DNA from: Apteryx mantelli
Taxonomy: Eukaryota > Chordata > Aves > Apterygiformes > Apterygidae
Length of the DNA stretch: 64,000 bases
Direction: 5' to 3'
NCBI RefSeq assembly: GCF_036417845.1
Contig: NC_089980.1
Span: forward strand, 50,528,501-50,592,500
The notes under the pieces were generated by a model. That model was not told the DNA's origin, did no database searches, and saw only the letters and a program-made list of their open reading frames with translations. Shown here piece by piece: positions 14,820 to 27,500 of this stretch; within the stretch, counting starts at the first letter, position 1, and each line of letters starts with the position of its first letter. A program made the position numbers and the translations under genes.

Positions 14820-14999
14820 TTACTTTTTCTTTCTTTCTTTTGTTCTTCCTTCCTTCCTTTCTTTTCCTTCCTTTCTTTTTTCTTTTTCTTTCTCTTTTTT
14901 CTTTTTCTTTTTTCTTCCTCTTTCTTTCTTTTCTCTTCCTCTTTCTTTCTTTCTCTCTCTCCATCCTTCCTTCCTTCCTTTCTTCCTTCCTTCCTCCTT
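14820..14999. repeat. Polypyrimidine (CTTT/CTTC)n tract
   Basis: About 180 bp of nearly uninterrupted C and T on the plus strand, built from TTTC, CTTC and CTTTT units with only a few purines. Low-complexity open frames (Phe/Leu/Ser on plus, Lys/Glu/Arg on minus) arise from composition and are not genes. Homopurine-homopyrimidine mirror tracts can form triplex (H-DNA) structures. Confidence 0.95.
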
Positions 15000-17900
15000 G
15001 ATCAGTCTCCTGTATGGGAGGCCCAGTGCACAATAGGCAGAATGCTGTTCCAACACATAGGAAACACAACTGGAGTTCAAAGAGGATGATTAGTTCATGC
15101 ACAGTTGTGAAACCATCTCTATTACTACAAGGAGTTGTTTCACAGTGTTTATTTTTTTCACTGCTGCAGAAGAGTCTGTCTCTTCACTGACTCCTACAAA
15201 AATGCCTTCTTTATTTATGCCACATCTGTTTGCTTTGATAGGGTGAAAAGAAAAGAAAAAAACCCTCCAAAAACATGCTTTGGCTCTTAGAAAGCAGCAG
15301 AGTATGTAATATGTCATCTACCTCATGTGCAAATAGCATTATGAGGATGTATAGTGAACAGAAGCACAAAAAAACTAAAGCCCAGAGGGAACTGCCTCAC
15401 AATTGCACCATGCAGCTCTGGGAATCCAAGGGCATTTCTAGCACAGTACGGATTGAAAATCCCCTTGCAACTTAATGAAGCCACCCCTCCCCCCCTTTCC
15501 CCTTCCCTTCCCACCCCATCCCCTGTGAGATATACTTGATAGCAAACTCCTCAGGCTGCCTGCAACAGCAAATACTTCATTATTTACAGGTTTTCCTGCC
15601 TAGTAATATGATTTTGACATGGTTTCTTCTCAGTTTTCAGACTCGTTCCTGTTTGTGTTGCTTTTCAATGTGTTTTCTTCTCTCTGATACCAAATGTCTG
15701 ACTAATGCTGAGCAGAAGATTGGCAAATGTTTGAGCTTTTAAGGCTGGCTCTGTAACAAGCTGCATGTTTTTATCACACTACAAAAAACCTGCAGAATCT
15801 ATAGTTACATACTGCAGCCACAAATATTGCAATTGATTTTCTAGCCCTGATGACAAGCCATTCCATGACCTAGAGAAGTCACAGTATTGTTTCTCACTCC
15901 TAAAACAGACACTTTGGGAAATCACAGGTCATTGGCAGAACTGCTGTCCATAGTTTAATTAGTAAGACAAAAACAAGAGGCTTAAGAGGTCTGTATGCTA
16001 TCCAGAAAAAAAATCTTTTGTAATATTATTGACAAATCCAAGAATTTAAAGAGGGTGCATCATAAACTCCAAAATTCCCATTAAAGTGGGCCTTTTGTAT
16101 CTGCTTTCTGTTTTTCTAAAACTGTGAGGTACAATTGGATCATATTTTCAAGCTTTGCTTGACAGACTTAGAAGCTTACTTTCCCCCCCCAAATACGCAA
16201 AAATAGAAAATTCTCACTTGTTTGTAGAAGTTATTTTGGATTTTTTTTTAGCTTTGTTGTTCTTTTTTAGTGAATATATTATGAATATCATTAAATGCCA
16301 AACCATCATGGGGTCCGCCAACTCTGTTCAGTTATCAGCTGGGAAGGAGGCTGGGTAGACTGATGAAGGAATTACAGAACATGGCTATGGGAGATGCTTG
16401 CAAGAGATTTTGTATTTGATTTCTAGTTCTTAAAGTTTTTATATTTGATTTTCTAAGCCATATAGTGAAGCATGGTTCTAAAAAGAGATTTAGGTAGGGC
16501 AGCTATCTTCCCAAGGTAAGGAGACAATCTGCCATCCTGAAGTTCAGATCCAGTAGTTATGGATTAGATCTTGACATTTCTGTAGAATCTGGCCCCAAGG
16601 TAGTGGAACTGCTCTAAATCTTCCTTTGTTTTCTCATATGAAAAAATCAATTGGACTGTATGAAGGAGTAAAGCAAACAATATTCTGGCCAGTGACATGT
16701 TTTAATAGATTAGAATGGATGCACTATGTAGCATACCAAGTCTTTTCAGGATCCATTTTCTCAAATCTCCTCTTTCAGAAAGAAAAACAAATGCATCTTT
16801 GTTTCTTTAGGGTTTTGTCTGTTTACAGACTGCAGAACTTGTTGTTAGGACCTGTCACTCAAGGGCACTTTAGACATTTTAATGTGCAGCCATTTTGCCA
16901 GACGCTCATGGCAGAGTACCAGAGTTTGATTTCTGTGGTAGGGAAATAAAGGACTTAACTTAATTATTAATTACTTTCTTAGCAATCTTTATTTTTCTGA
17001 CAAAGCAATCCTGGAGTTTTGGCTGGATATAGTGGCCAGTCTTACATAGTAATGATTGCAGAACTTATTTCCTCCAAGGATCTCTTCGAGATATAATGAA
17101 ATTTCCTGCATTCATTGTATTTTCCATACGGTTTTGGATACCTTCTCCCTAAACTCTGGATATCTTCCTCCTCTTTACCTTTCCCAGGATACCCTTTTTC
17201 CCACATACTTTCCTACGTTGCCTGAGATAGCCATTTTTCTCTCCTCAGCTCTAAGTGTTGCTTCTTTGCAAATACCTCAACATTTTCTTTTTTCAAGGAA
17301 GATATCATACGGAATTCCTGCTCCTATCAGTATCCCAACTCTCCCAACCATATTCTCTCTCTTACCCAGCCTCTTCTTGGTGGTAGAGGAGGCATATTAG
17401 AAGAAAGATAGCACTCTACTCAAGCCTTGGCTGGTAAGTTGTTCGAGCCGTTCCTTGAGGATGCTCTCCGTTTAACAATCAGCTCCTCTGAAAAGTTCAT
17501 ACCATAAGAACTGCTATCATATTGTCTCATGTTATGAGGCTGCAAGAGTCAGTAGACTGCTGTCTCATACTACAGTAGGAAAATAGCACTTTCCTTAAAG
17601 AAATGAAATTGATGGGGAATGTGAATCTGAGACCATATCAAGCATTCAGACTTTATTATTTTTGTGTGCTTCTATTAAAAGCCTACTATTCTAGTACCCT
17701 ATAGTATAGTACCCTATACCCAAAACATTTTAATGGGTGCACTCCCTAGTGAGGCTTTAACAACTTAAAATCAGGAAAAACTCTCTTCTTTGCTTGTGTT
17801 ACTTTTTTCACTGGTTTTGGCTGGTTCTTTGCTACTGTGTTATTCGTTTTATCATGAAAGTATTTTAACTTTTATTGTCCAGAAAAAGAAAAAAAGCAAG

Positions 17901-20619
17901 CTGTACTAAAGCAGAAGTGAATATAGAGGTGAACAGAGAAGGCTAGGTCTCTATCTCCCAGTCAGTCCAAGCAACTGGTACCTAGGTTAGCTTGGGCTGA
18001 ATGTGAGTTTCCTCACAGCCCTGCCCGTATCAACGTTTCTCCCTTTGCTTGCAAAGGTTTCTGGGGGCACATCCCATTGCTTCTTCTGATTAGGTCCTCC
18101 AGACTTCTTTCACTTCTTTCATACAGTTGTGTCAGTTCCATGAAAGGTTTGTTTGGGAAGAACGCTGGAGGAATATCAGCTCCTGGTGATTTTGTCATTT
18201 TCTTCGTTGTTGGTGGGTAGCATGAGTTAGGGCCTGAGCTAAGTTTAGATTTTACCCAACCTGTCAGTTACGTCAACAAGCAAGCCTGGGCTAAAATAAT
18301 GCTTCCACATCTAGGTCATAGGTCATAGAAAAGTGACTCATCACAGCTAAAATTGGGGTAAGAATTAGACGAACTATGCAAGAAAGACAGAGGAAACAGA
18401 TGGCATTTCAGCCTGCCAGACTGGTCTTGTGCAAAGCTACAAGTGAGAGAGAAGACAGGGAGAACATCAGGAAATGTCCAGGTAGAAGTGATAAGATACA
18501 AGAATAACAAGAAGAATCTAAACACTTATGTTAAATTTGGAAAATGTGCTGAGATGACTACATGAAATACAAGAACAGATTACTAATATAAAAATACTAT
18601 GATTCAAGGTTAGAGTTAGGTTAGAATTAAAGTAACTGTGACGTTTTAATAATTTTTAACTCTTTAGCATGTGTTTCTTGTCTCCATTCTGAACTGCTTT
18701 ACAACTTATGCTATGAGATGAAATTATATGGGTTGACTGCTTTACTAGATTTGCAAGACATATCCATTATTAATAACCTAGTCTTTGCAGAAACTATTTT
18801 GTGAAAGATTGTTCAGAATGGATTCCCTTAATATATTCATGAATATTCAAGTTGGCTTCACTGTGTTACTAGTACAGAAAACTAAACAAATAATTCTTAC
18901 AGGAATTTTTCTCCTTTCTTTTTAGAGGACACAACTATGTTAAAGCATTGTTGAAAGATGCATTTCTACTCTAAAATCAAATGTGAGTAATGACATTTTC
19001 ATCCTGAGTTTTAGATCCCTCAGAACTAGCAGACTGCAAAACATTGATTATAATTTGGCCAGAGAAATTCCACTTAGGAAGATCTTTGCTTAGTAGCCAT
19101 ACAATTAAATGCTACTCTGTCCTCCTCAACTTCTCTGTCCACTTCAAGTCCTCTTCCCTTTACTCTCAGTCCCAGTCCCCGTCCCATCATGCTGCTCAAT
19201 CCTCATCAGGTTAGTCCATCCTCTTTGTTAGTCATTCTCAGATTGTGGTCCCACAGTCATTAAATAGGGCATTACAGGATATAGACACCATGATCAATTT
19301 TTTGTCAATTAGCTAAGATATATGATACTGAAATTATGCTGTTTCTTGTTTTTATGATGGTGCTAGCCAGACTGTACCTAAAGCTAGAGTTATGGGGAAA
19401 GATGGTATCTCATCTAGACATAGCTGTTAATGAAGTATTCATTGGCATCAGTTTGAACCAACAGACAGAACTTATATTTGATCAATACTTTGATTGTAAG
19501 GATGCAATATTTGTCAGATAGCATCAGAAGTCCCCAAATTAGACACTGAGTTGCAGAAAGACAAGCCTCAGAATTCTCTGAATGCAAACTTGTCTCTTCT
19601 AGTCAAATGTCTAGGACCGCCCAGATTCCCAGAAAGACAGTTCTACTTTACTCCCAGCTCTCACTTCTCACCCTCATGGATAATACCCCATTTCTAATCT
19701 CCCTTTCCTTTTTAAACTGACTGTTGTGTCTGTTATTTTTACGTCTCTCTGTAAACCAGAGAGGTAACAGAAGGATGCAGTCTTTTCTAGTTCTGGTTCC
19801 CAACATCAACCAAGAAATATGCACCTAGGAAAGCTCTGCTTAATCTGTGTCATTGGAATATCCTTTACTTACAGAATTTCTTGGGATTTCAAATGAGTTC
19901 TAACAAGTATACACTGAGCAAATAAATTAGAAGAAAGTACAATATGGTCAGTTATGGGTGGGTTTTTACAAGAGATGAGAAGGCACATTCCTTGTACAAA
20001 ATCATTCCCTTAAAAATCTTAATTCTGTTCCAAAGCATGGTGCATACTAAAGCCTTTCAAATATTTTTTTTCCTAATGTGCCTTATACAACCTGTTTTTC
20101 TGATCTTGTTCTACAAATGTGTTTTAGATGAGGTTTTCAGGAAAAAAGTGAGAATATGCAGGTACCAGAATGAAAAACTTTAGACCAAATTACTAATCTG
20201 AAAACAATGTCTAATAAGCAGAATGGACTGGCAACCTCAGTAAAAGGTAGCATTTTTGCCTTATTTGGTAATTCACTAAGAGGATAAGGAAGAAACAATT
20301 GACATAGAACTTTGATAAGACATTTGATATCACTCCACATGGTGCTCCCATAACCAAACTAGAGAAAGAATGGGTCACATTCGTGGTTTTAATCTCTTTC
20401 CGTTTTTGGTTCCCTCCTCCTTTTCTAGGGAGGGAGCAGATTCCACGCATGACAAATGTACACATGATGACAAGATGCCTTCTTGTCTTAGGTTCTCACA
20501 GAACATGCAACAGTCTTCTGAAAACAAGTGGGATAGATAAGAGAAAATAAAATTAAATAGGGGCCCAAATGATTGAAAAATTGTACTTGGAAAAGGAGAT
20601 ACTAATGTTTTGATGTCAA
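15000..20619. other. Intergenic DNA, nothing recognised
   Basis: AT-rich non-coding DNA. A C-rich stretch at 15484-15523 has at least four C-runs, giving a G-quadruplex motif on the minus strand. A short direct duplication sits at about 17692-17718 (TAGTACCCTATA twice). Open frames of up to 114 codons (for example 16626-16949 and 17056-17400) show no recognisable domain. Confidence 0.55.
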
Positions 20620-21546
20620 ATTGAGCGGAGTTTTCAGTGTCTTGCAGAGGTCTGCCTTATGCTCAGTCCTTTTCACTATTTCCTTTAATGTCATGAATAA
20701 TGGAGTATAGATTACAGCCAGGGAGCTTGTGGAAGATATCAGCCTTGTCTCTGATGTGGAAGACAGGATTAATATTCAAAATGATTCTGATAAACTGGAA
20801 AAGTGAAAAATGAACATATTGAAATTAATAAGGCTTTGTATTTGGAAAAGAAAAGTCAAAAGTCCATATACAAAATGTAACTGATAACTGGTTATGCTGT
20901 CATCTGGCACAGAATGATAGGCATTTTATAGGAAACCACCAATGGCATATAAGCCAACAAAGTGAGTCGATCACAAGCAAGATGAAACCTCTTTCTTGGA
21001 TGTAGAAAAAGGAACACTGTATACAAGAAATGAGAGAAAATTATTCTGTTCTAGTTTGCCTCTGCAAGGTCAAAGCTGGAGCACCATGTCTGGTCTTTGG
21101 CACTATATATTAAGGAAAACATACACCAACAGAAATAACTGAAGAAGAAAGCAATAAGAATATAAGATTTAGAAGACATGTTCCTTGAAAAAAAATTAAA
21201 ATCAGTTTTGTTTAAAGGAGAGAGTGGAGGGCAGTGGTGAGGAAACATGAGGCCAGTCTTCTGACATGGAGTGTATTATAAAAAGGACAATGACAAGTTA
21301 TTCACTGTCACTATTGTGTGCTTGAAAAAAAAAGAGAGAATTTGTAGCAAAGCAGATTTAGGCTAGATATTAGATAGAGTTTATTAAACTCCTTCGAAGT
21401 AGAAGCACTGGCAAAGGCAACTGACAGGGAAGGTGGGAAAACCTGGGTTAGAAAGAATCTAAGGCACTTGTCTGGTTTCATTGCTAGGGAAGATGTAGAT
21501 GATCACTTAAGGTCTTTCCAGCCCCACACTTTAATGATTCTGTGAC
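20620..21546 (+). mobile_element. Ancient CR1/L2-type LINE remnant
   Basis: This is a very diverged non-LTR retrotransposon remnant in plus orientation. Several points line up in order with CR1/L2 reverse transcriptase and 3' UTR layout. A segment near 20650-20720 resembles the region before the catalytic box. At about 20795-20850 there is a 'DKLEK...LK' like block with a GTATTTGGAAAAG stretch. At about 21050-21120 CTGGAGCACCATGTCTGG resembles the conserved 'LEYCVQFW' coding region. Near 21355-21380 GCAGATTTAGGCTAGATATTAG matches the common 'LxLDxR' coding segment. The 3' end at 21505-21546 has the CR1-like GATGATC...AAGGTC...CCAGCCC block and finishes in ATGATTCTGTG. All frames are broken. 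The family assignment is my inference, and the 5' boundary is uncertain. Confidence 0.65.
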
Positions 21547-24500
21547 AGTTGCACTGGAACCCCTAATGATTTATTGCTGCACTGGTGCTGCTTGTTTGCT
21601 CTTTCTACTCTGCCCTTAAATGAAATGAGATTTTTGTGGCCCAGCTGTAGAACTGGAATAATTTGTCATTGTGCAGTTATGCCAATACATAATTCGGCCT
21701 TGTTGTTTTTTTCAACATTTCAAGAATTTGCACCTGGATTTGTAAATTCTAGAACTCCGGGGAAAGCTGGGTGAAGGATTTGAGCATTACTGTAACTCCT
21801 TCAGGTTTTTCAGCTTCTAATTTTATGTATGATGAACATACCTATAGTAGCACATTTTCATTATATGAAGAGAATTGAATATTTTATAGAAGGGAAGGAA
21901 GATTCTGCAAACTCACTGGCAAAAAAATTGTACCTACTAAACCTACTAAATACTAAGATACCTTTTACTGCATCAGTTTTCCTTACCTTTTCCTAAGGAC
22001 TATCACAGTTGCAAATGTTTTCCGCATGAAAAAAATATTACTGCCAGAAGAAAGCAATATATGTAGATGAGATGTCTATCTCATATAAGCTGATCTTTAA
22101 ATCAAGGCAATGCATCAGTGAACAATTTGCTGCACATCTCAGGGCTTGATCTAATCCTTCCTGCAGTGCAGTATAAAAAGAGATTCTATGTACCACAACT
22201 AATTTTCAGGAAAGGATAATGCAGTAAGTCTTGAACATTCATAGCTATTTCTAGGCCTTGCAGATAGAAAGATGAACAGTATTCCACTGTGAAAAAAGTT
22301 TCTCAAATATTTTATTTTTCAGTCTCCCAAAGAAAGTTGTATTTTTTTCTTTCTAGCATAGAGTATGCAAAGCATGTGATGGCTGCAGTTCCTTCCTTGT
22401 CTGTTTTCAGCAGTTCTGGGGATTTAATTTAAGAAACAAAGTATCCCAATTTCCTAGCAGTTTCAATTCTTACACTTCAAGAAGACTTGGGTTATGCCAT
22501 TGAGAGTGTTCATAATGAAAAACAACTCTTCCCTTAGAATACATTTCATGAGGATTTTGTTAGAATGAAGCACATTTTGCATAAGGAGTCAGCAAAGTTG
22601 AACAGCAGTAAGTCTCAGTCGTGGATGTAACAGGGTGGAGCTATCTTAATACTGCCTGGTGCGACATAAAAGGACCTAACCATATGATACAATGTAAGAA
22701 GTACAGCTTGAGGGGATATATATTTATGCTCCCTCTTTTAGCCTTTCTCCACCACTATATCCTCCAAGTGAGGATACAGCTAAGTGAGGATGAGCTAAGA
22801 CTGTCTCTTTAAAGCTGTGGCTCTAAAGGCAAAATGTATTGTGTTCACTTATGTCCATCTCATCCCAGAAGTTCATAATGGTTTGTAAAGACCAGCTTAT
22901 GTCTTGAGGAGCTCACATACAGATTCAGTCTTTCAGGATGGTAGCCATCAACGATACAACGAAGTGTTTCATTGCATAACTTTAACACAGCTGCAGATCA
23001 ATGAGCCTACAAGGATGCGTAGAATTAAGTATGAACCAACTGTTTTTCTGCATGTCCTCTTTAGAATACATCAAATGCCACAAATACAAGCATTGAAATA
23101 AATTGCAATTTACTTTTAGGACAGGGAAAAAGAGTATGCCATTCATTCTTCCCTATTTTTCTGCAATGTGAAATACTATATATATATGTATTTTTTTAAT
23201 CTTCAAAGCATCTATTGCTGGTTTGGGTGGAAAATAGTCTGTTAGGGGGAGAATGTCTGCTGCTTTGACCCCTAACAGGGCAAGCGATAGAGCTGAGCCA
23301 GCTGAGCTGATCTATATCAAGGGAAAAGCTAGCACTGAACCTTTTCCTAGCATTGCCCACTCTTTGATTTTAACCTAGTATATATTATTCTGAGTAATAT
23401 TAAAGCCCTAGTTCCCAGATACTGTGACTATTTGAGAACATCAGATTTTGTTTTAAAGCCAAGGAATTTTCTATCCCTCACAATGCAAAAAAAAAAGGCT
23501 TGTATACATCACACCAGACTATAAAAGCTCAGAATAAGAAGCCCCCAGCTCCATTCCTTTAAAGTGAAAATGTTGTGCTTTTTAAGCCAGTCTCAGGATT
23601 TTTTGTGAATCAACTCAAAACTTGTGAACTTCCAGGGATGAGCTCCCCCACTGCTGAGTGGGATAGCAACAAAAGAATTGCTTAATTCCCTGCCTTACAG
23701 TTAAATCGGTCACTGGGTTCTGGGAGTTGCAGTTATTCCCTTCCTTGAACTAGTTTACCTAAGTAGAAAACTACTCTAGCCCTCTAATAGTAAATCTTTT
23801 GCACTAGGAATGTTCTTTAGTTTTGTTGTTTTCAGATTGTTGTCAAGGAAGATGCAGCTTCCTGGCAGCAGAACACCATTTTTATTTTTGCCTTGGATTG
23901 TTATAGCTTACAAACTGGCCCTTATTGCCTGCTTTTTATCAACATTTTATAATAAGGTGGTGGTGGTGGGGGGGTGGTCTGTTACTATTTGGCACCAGTA
24001 GTTATTCCTTTCCACCTCTTCCCCTGTTCACAAGTAACACTTGACACATTCTGTATTATTGTTTTCCTATATCTTGTTGCTCCTTCACTTTATGTTACCT
24101 TGTTTTCAGACTTCGTTGTGAAATAGCATCAAGGCTATATAGTAATCAAGAGTCTGAAGAAGTCTGTAATGCAACTGTCAAAATCATGCAATGAACATCA
24201 CTCAGTCCAGCTGAGGACACGTTTGTTTGCCAGCCTGTCTTTGGTGTTCCCAGAACCCACACTGCCATGGTAATAAAGCCCTAATAGAAAAATGAAGTGA
24301 AAGCCTTTTCTATTCAAATAGTAGGGCCAAGATTTCACCTGTGGTGTTTAACGATTAACAAAAAAGCACAGTGCATCATCTGGCTAAACAGTGGAATGAA
24401 TTCCAGGAGATCTAATCTCAATCTTTAGGTTTGTTATAGGCTGCTTTTATAACTTTTGGCAAGTCATTACATTCTTTGGATCTCAATTTCTATCTGCTAA

Positions 24501-27500
24501 ATGGGAATAACATTGCTTCCTTTCCTTTTCACATCTTAGTCTGTTTTATTTAGATAGAGAATTTCAGAGGGCAGAGAGTATCACTGGGAATATGTCTGTG
24601 CAAAACCTTGCACAAAGAGTCCCAACAGCTCTGTCATAGCACAACTGAATCTGACAGTGTCTTTAATTTATTTATATTGCACCTGTGCTACAGTATATGC
24701 TATTTACTGGTGAGTACTAACCTCCAGAAAGCTTATCCTGAACCATTAAGCATGTATGCAATGCTTACAGGTCAGCCAAGCTTTACATAAGGTACACATG
24801 CCTGTAAAGATGTGGTTCCCCGTAAGTTAAGCTGTTCTAAGTCCAGGCTGCTGCAGCCCCTCATTCTCCTCTGCTGCAGCCCATGTAAACGCGTCCTCCC
24901 TGTAGGTACCAATTCAGGGAGCTGGTCTGATCGAAGGCCAATCTCCCTACCTAAGTGTCATTAGATCAATATTTCAGAGTACAAAGGTAAGGATGAAGTC
25001 AAAGAACTCCTATCGTATTGTCTCATAGGTCTCACTTTGTCTTCTTTTAGGTGCTTTCACACCAATAAACATCTTCCTGGTCACACGAGTAGGCCTAATA
25101 TTTGATTTAACACACGGCTTCTCTTTTGGGGGAAAAAAATCGATGCAGCTTTTGCAACATAGCTTGCTGCTTGCTCTCAGTGGGAAATATTCCAGTAAAT
25201 AACGACCCTTTCACCTGTATTACATTGGAAGTCAGCATCTTGACTCTTATAAACACTTCAGTTTAAAGTGTTTCAAGACAACTGTATTCACAGTACACAG
25301 GATTGTACAAATAAAGATGAATCACTTTTTCTCCTAAGCTTTATTGCAATTAGAAAACAGTTTGTGTTAAAGCTCCTGATACTGTAGCTTGCAGCATGAT
25401 GTTATTGAGCTAGAAGTTTTAAGCTCATTTCCTAAAGGCAGTTAGAATTTAGGGCATTTTTCTTCACTTGAAAGAAATAGCTGCAAAATTTTCTGTTCTA
25501 TGAAATTAGGTAGAATATCTTGAAGAATAATTTGGGGACACACAAATTTCTGCTTTAAATGACTTTGGAATATTTTAAGGTATATACTTTGGTATGGTAG
25601 AAACAAGATTTTACAGAAAAAGAAAAGTCTTACTTGCTAAGAAAGCTCTTTGGCTCCTTCTTCATCTAATACTTTTAACTGAAAATTTTCTTGAGTAAGT
25701 GAAAATGTACAATACAGAGGTATTTTGTGTTTTAAAAAGAAGAAAGTCTCTATTCTGTCTTGTCTTTTCTGGAATATACTTCTTCCTCTCTCCTATCTCA
25801 ATTCATTGTGAGAATATATTTTGAAGAGGCTTTAAACTGCTAATCTTGGAGCTCCTTCTTTCCCTATATGGCCCTACGAACACAGACACTTTTGCTTTTC
25901 TTTAACTTCTTTGTTGTTTATGTAATAACATTCATGAAATTAATGTTCAGTTTTTCTTTCTCCTCCCTTCTAACATTTCATGTTGTGCAAATGCAGAGCA
26001 TATATCCCATGTTATCAGCCATAACTGAAAATAAAAGTAAAAAGGCATTCCTCTGTCCCTGGAGATCCCTCCTTCTGCTTGTGCAGATCCCTCACCTGCT
26101 GCGCTTTCAGTTCCAGTTCATTGGAAAAAAAAAAACTTTGTTCCTTCCAGTATTTTTCCTCTGCTGACTACCTCTCCTCCGTAACAATTTTAACTACTCA
26201 CTTCAGAGCAAGAGCACTCAAGAGTTCAGATCTTGTCAGCAGTCTGCCTATTGCACTTAGCTGAGCCGACCAGATAAATGCAGCAGGAGGAGCACAGGCT
26301 GAGGTAGACGTGAGCCTAACTGGTGAGCAAAAAGTGAACCAGGGCTCTTCACGCAAAATGTAGAGGGTCTCAGTCCCAGGGGAGGGGGACTGGCAGTGCT
26401 TGCTGCAGATATATTTTAAAGAAATGTAGGGCAAATTCTGCCCACCAGTTACACCTTCATTATACAATGATTTTTGTCTCTTGATGCTGGTGGGGACATA
26501 GAGGTGCAACGGAGACAGAATATGGCACCATTAGTCTGTGCCACTAACGAATGTTATTTTAAGATGCAGTACGTAAATTATTGAGGCCCACATCTGAAGC
26601 TGTTCTTTGGCAATTCATGGATGGGGGTGCAGGGTGGGAGGGAAGAGGGGAGGAAGGGGAGAAGGCAGAGTTGGCTTTGAGAAGATGAAGAATACCATAT
26701 TTTCCGCCACAACTCCTAGTGAAAGTGGGCGCATCCCAACCCACACCAGTGTGCATTCAACACAGGCTGGACCCAAGGGGCAGGCTTAGTGCTCTGTTAG
26801 ATTATATGGAGGGGGAAAGGATGGCATGGGAGATCCATTCTAGCCCTGGAGCTCTAAATTACTTGGAAAAGTGATATTTGCAGGATAATTTTTTATTTCA
26901 GATAGGACGTGGGCATTTAATTGATCTCTTAGATATTTTTATTCAGTTTCTAAAGGAAACAAAGCTTAGGTAATTATACTATTTGTCTGTCAGTCCCAGA
27001 CTGATACGTTCGGAAACACATGGCTAGTTTTAACCAACTCTGACAGAGGAGACATGTCTCAAGAGTACGTATGTTCCTAACAGTTTTGTGGTTTGTTTGT
27101 TTGTTTGTTTTGAAAATCAGCAATTTTGCAGAGAAGAACAAGTTTGGGATTCAAATTTGGGGCAAGAGACACAGAAGAGTTTGGTTAATGGCTGGATCCT
27201 GAAAGACATGGAGGGCTAAAGCAGGGAACATTATCAGTATGGAGCAATGCCTCCCTGTTATTTCTGAGGTAGGTGTCTGATAAACTCATAACCTGAACTC
27301 TGAAACACCTCCTGCCCCAAACCTTCACTGTAACCTTAGCCTCCACCCTACTGTTACATACTTGTGACTTGGATTCCTGTCCCCAAACTGAAGATACAGA
27401 TATTCTGTTCAAAAGTTACTTATTGTGATGCAGAAATTAATTACAACTCTTGATGTACCACTCTAGGGTTTTTTTTCCTAGTTTTTTTTTTCTCTCCTTT

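Noticed and set aside
14758..15102. Lys/Glu/Arg-rich 114-codon frame and Phe/Leu-rich frames
   Set aside because: They are translations of the polypyrimidine tract.
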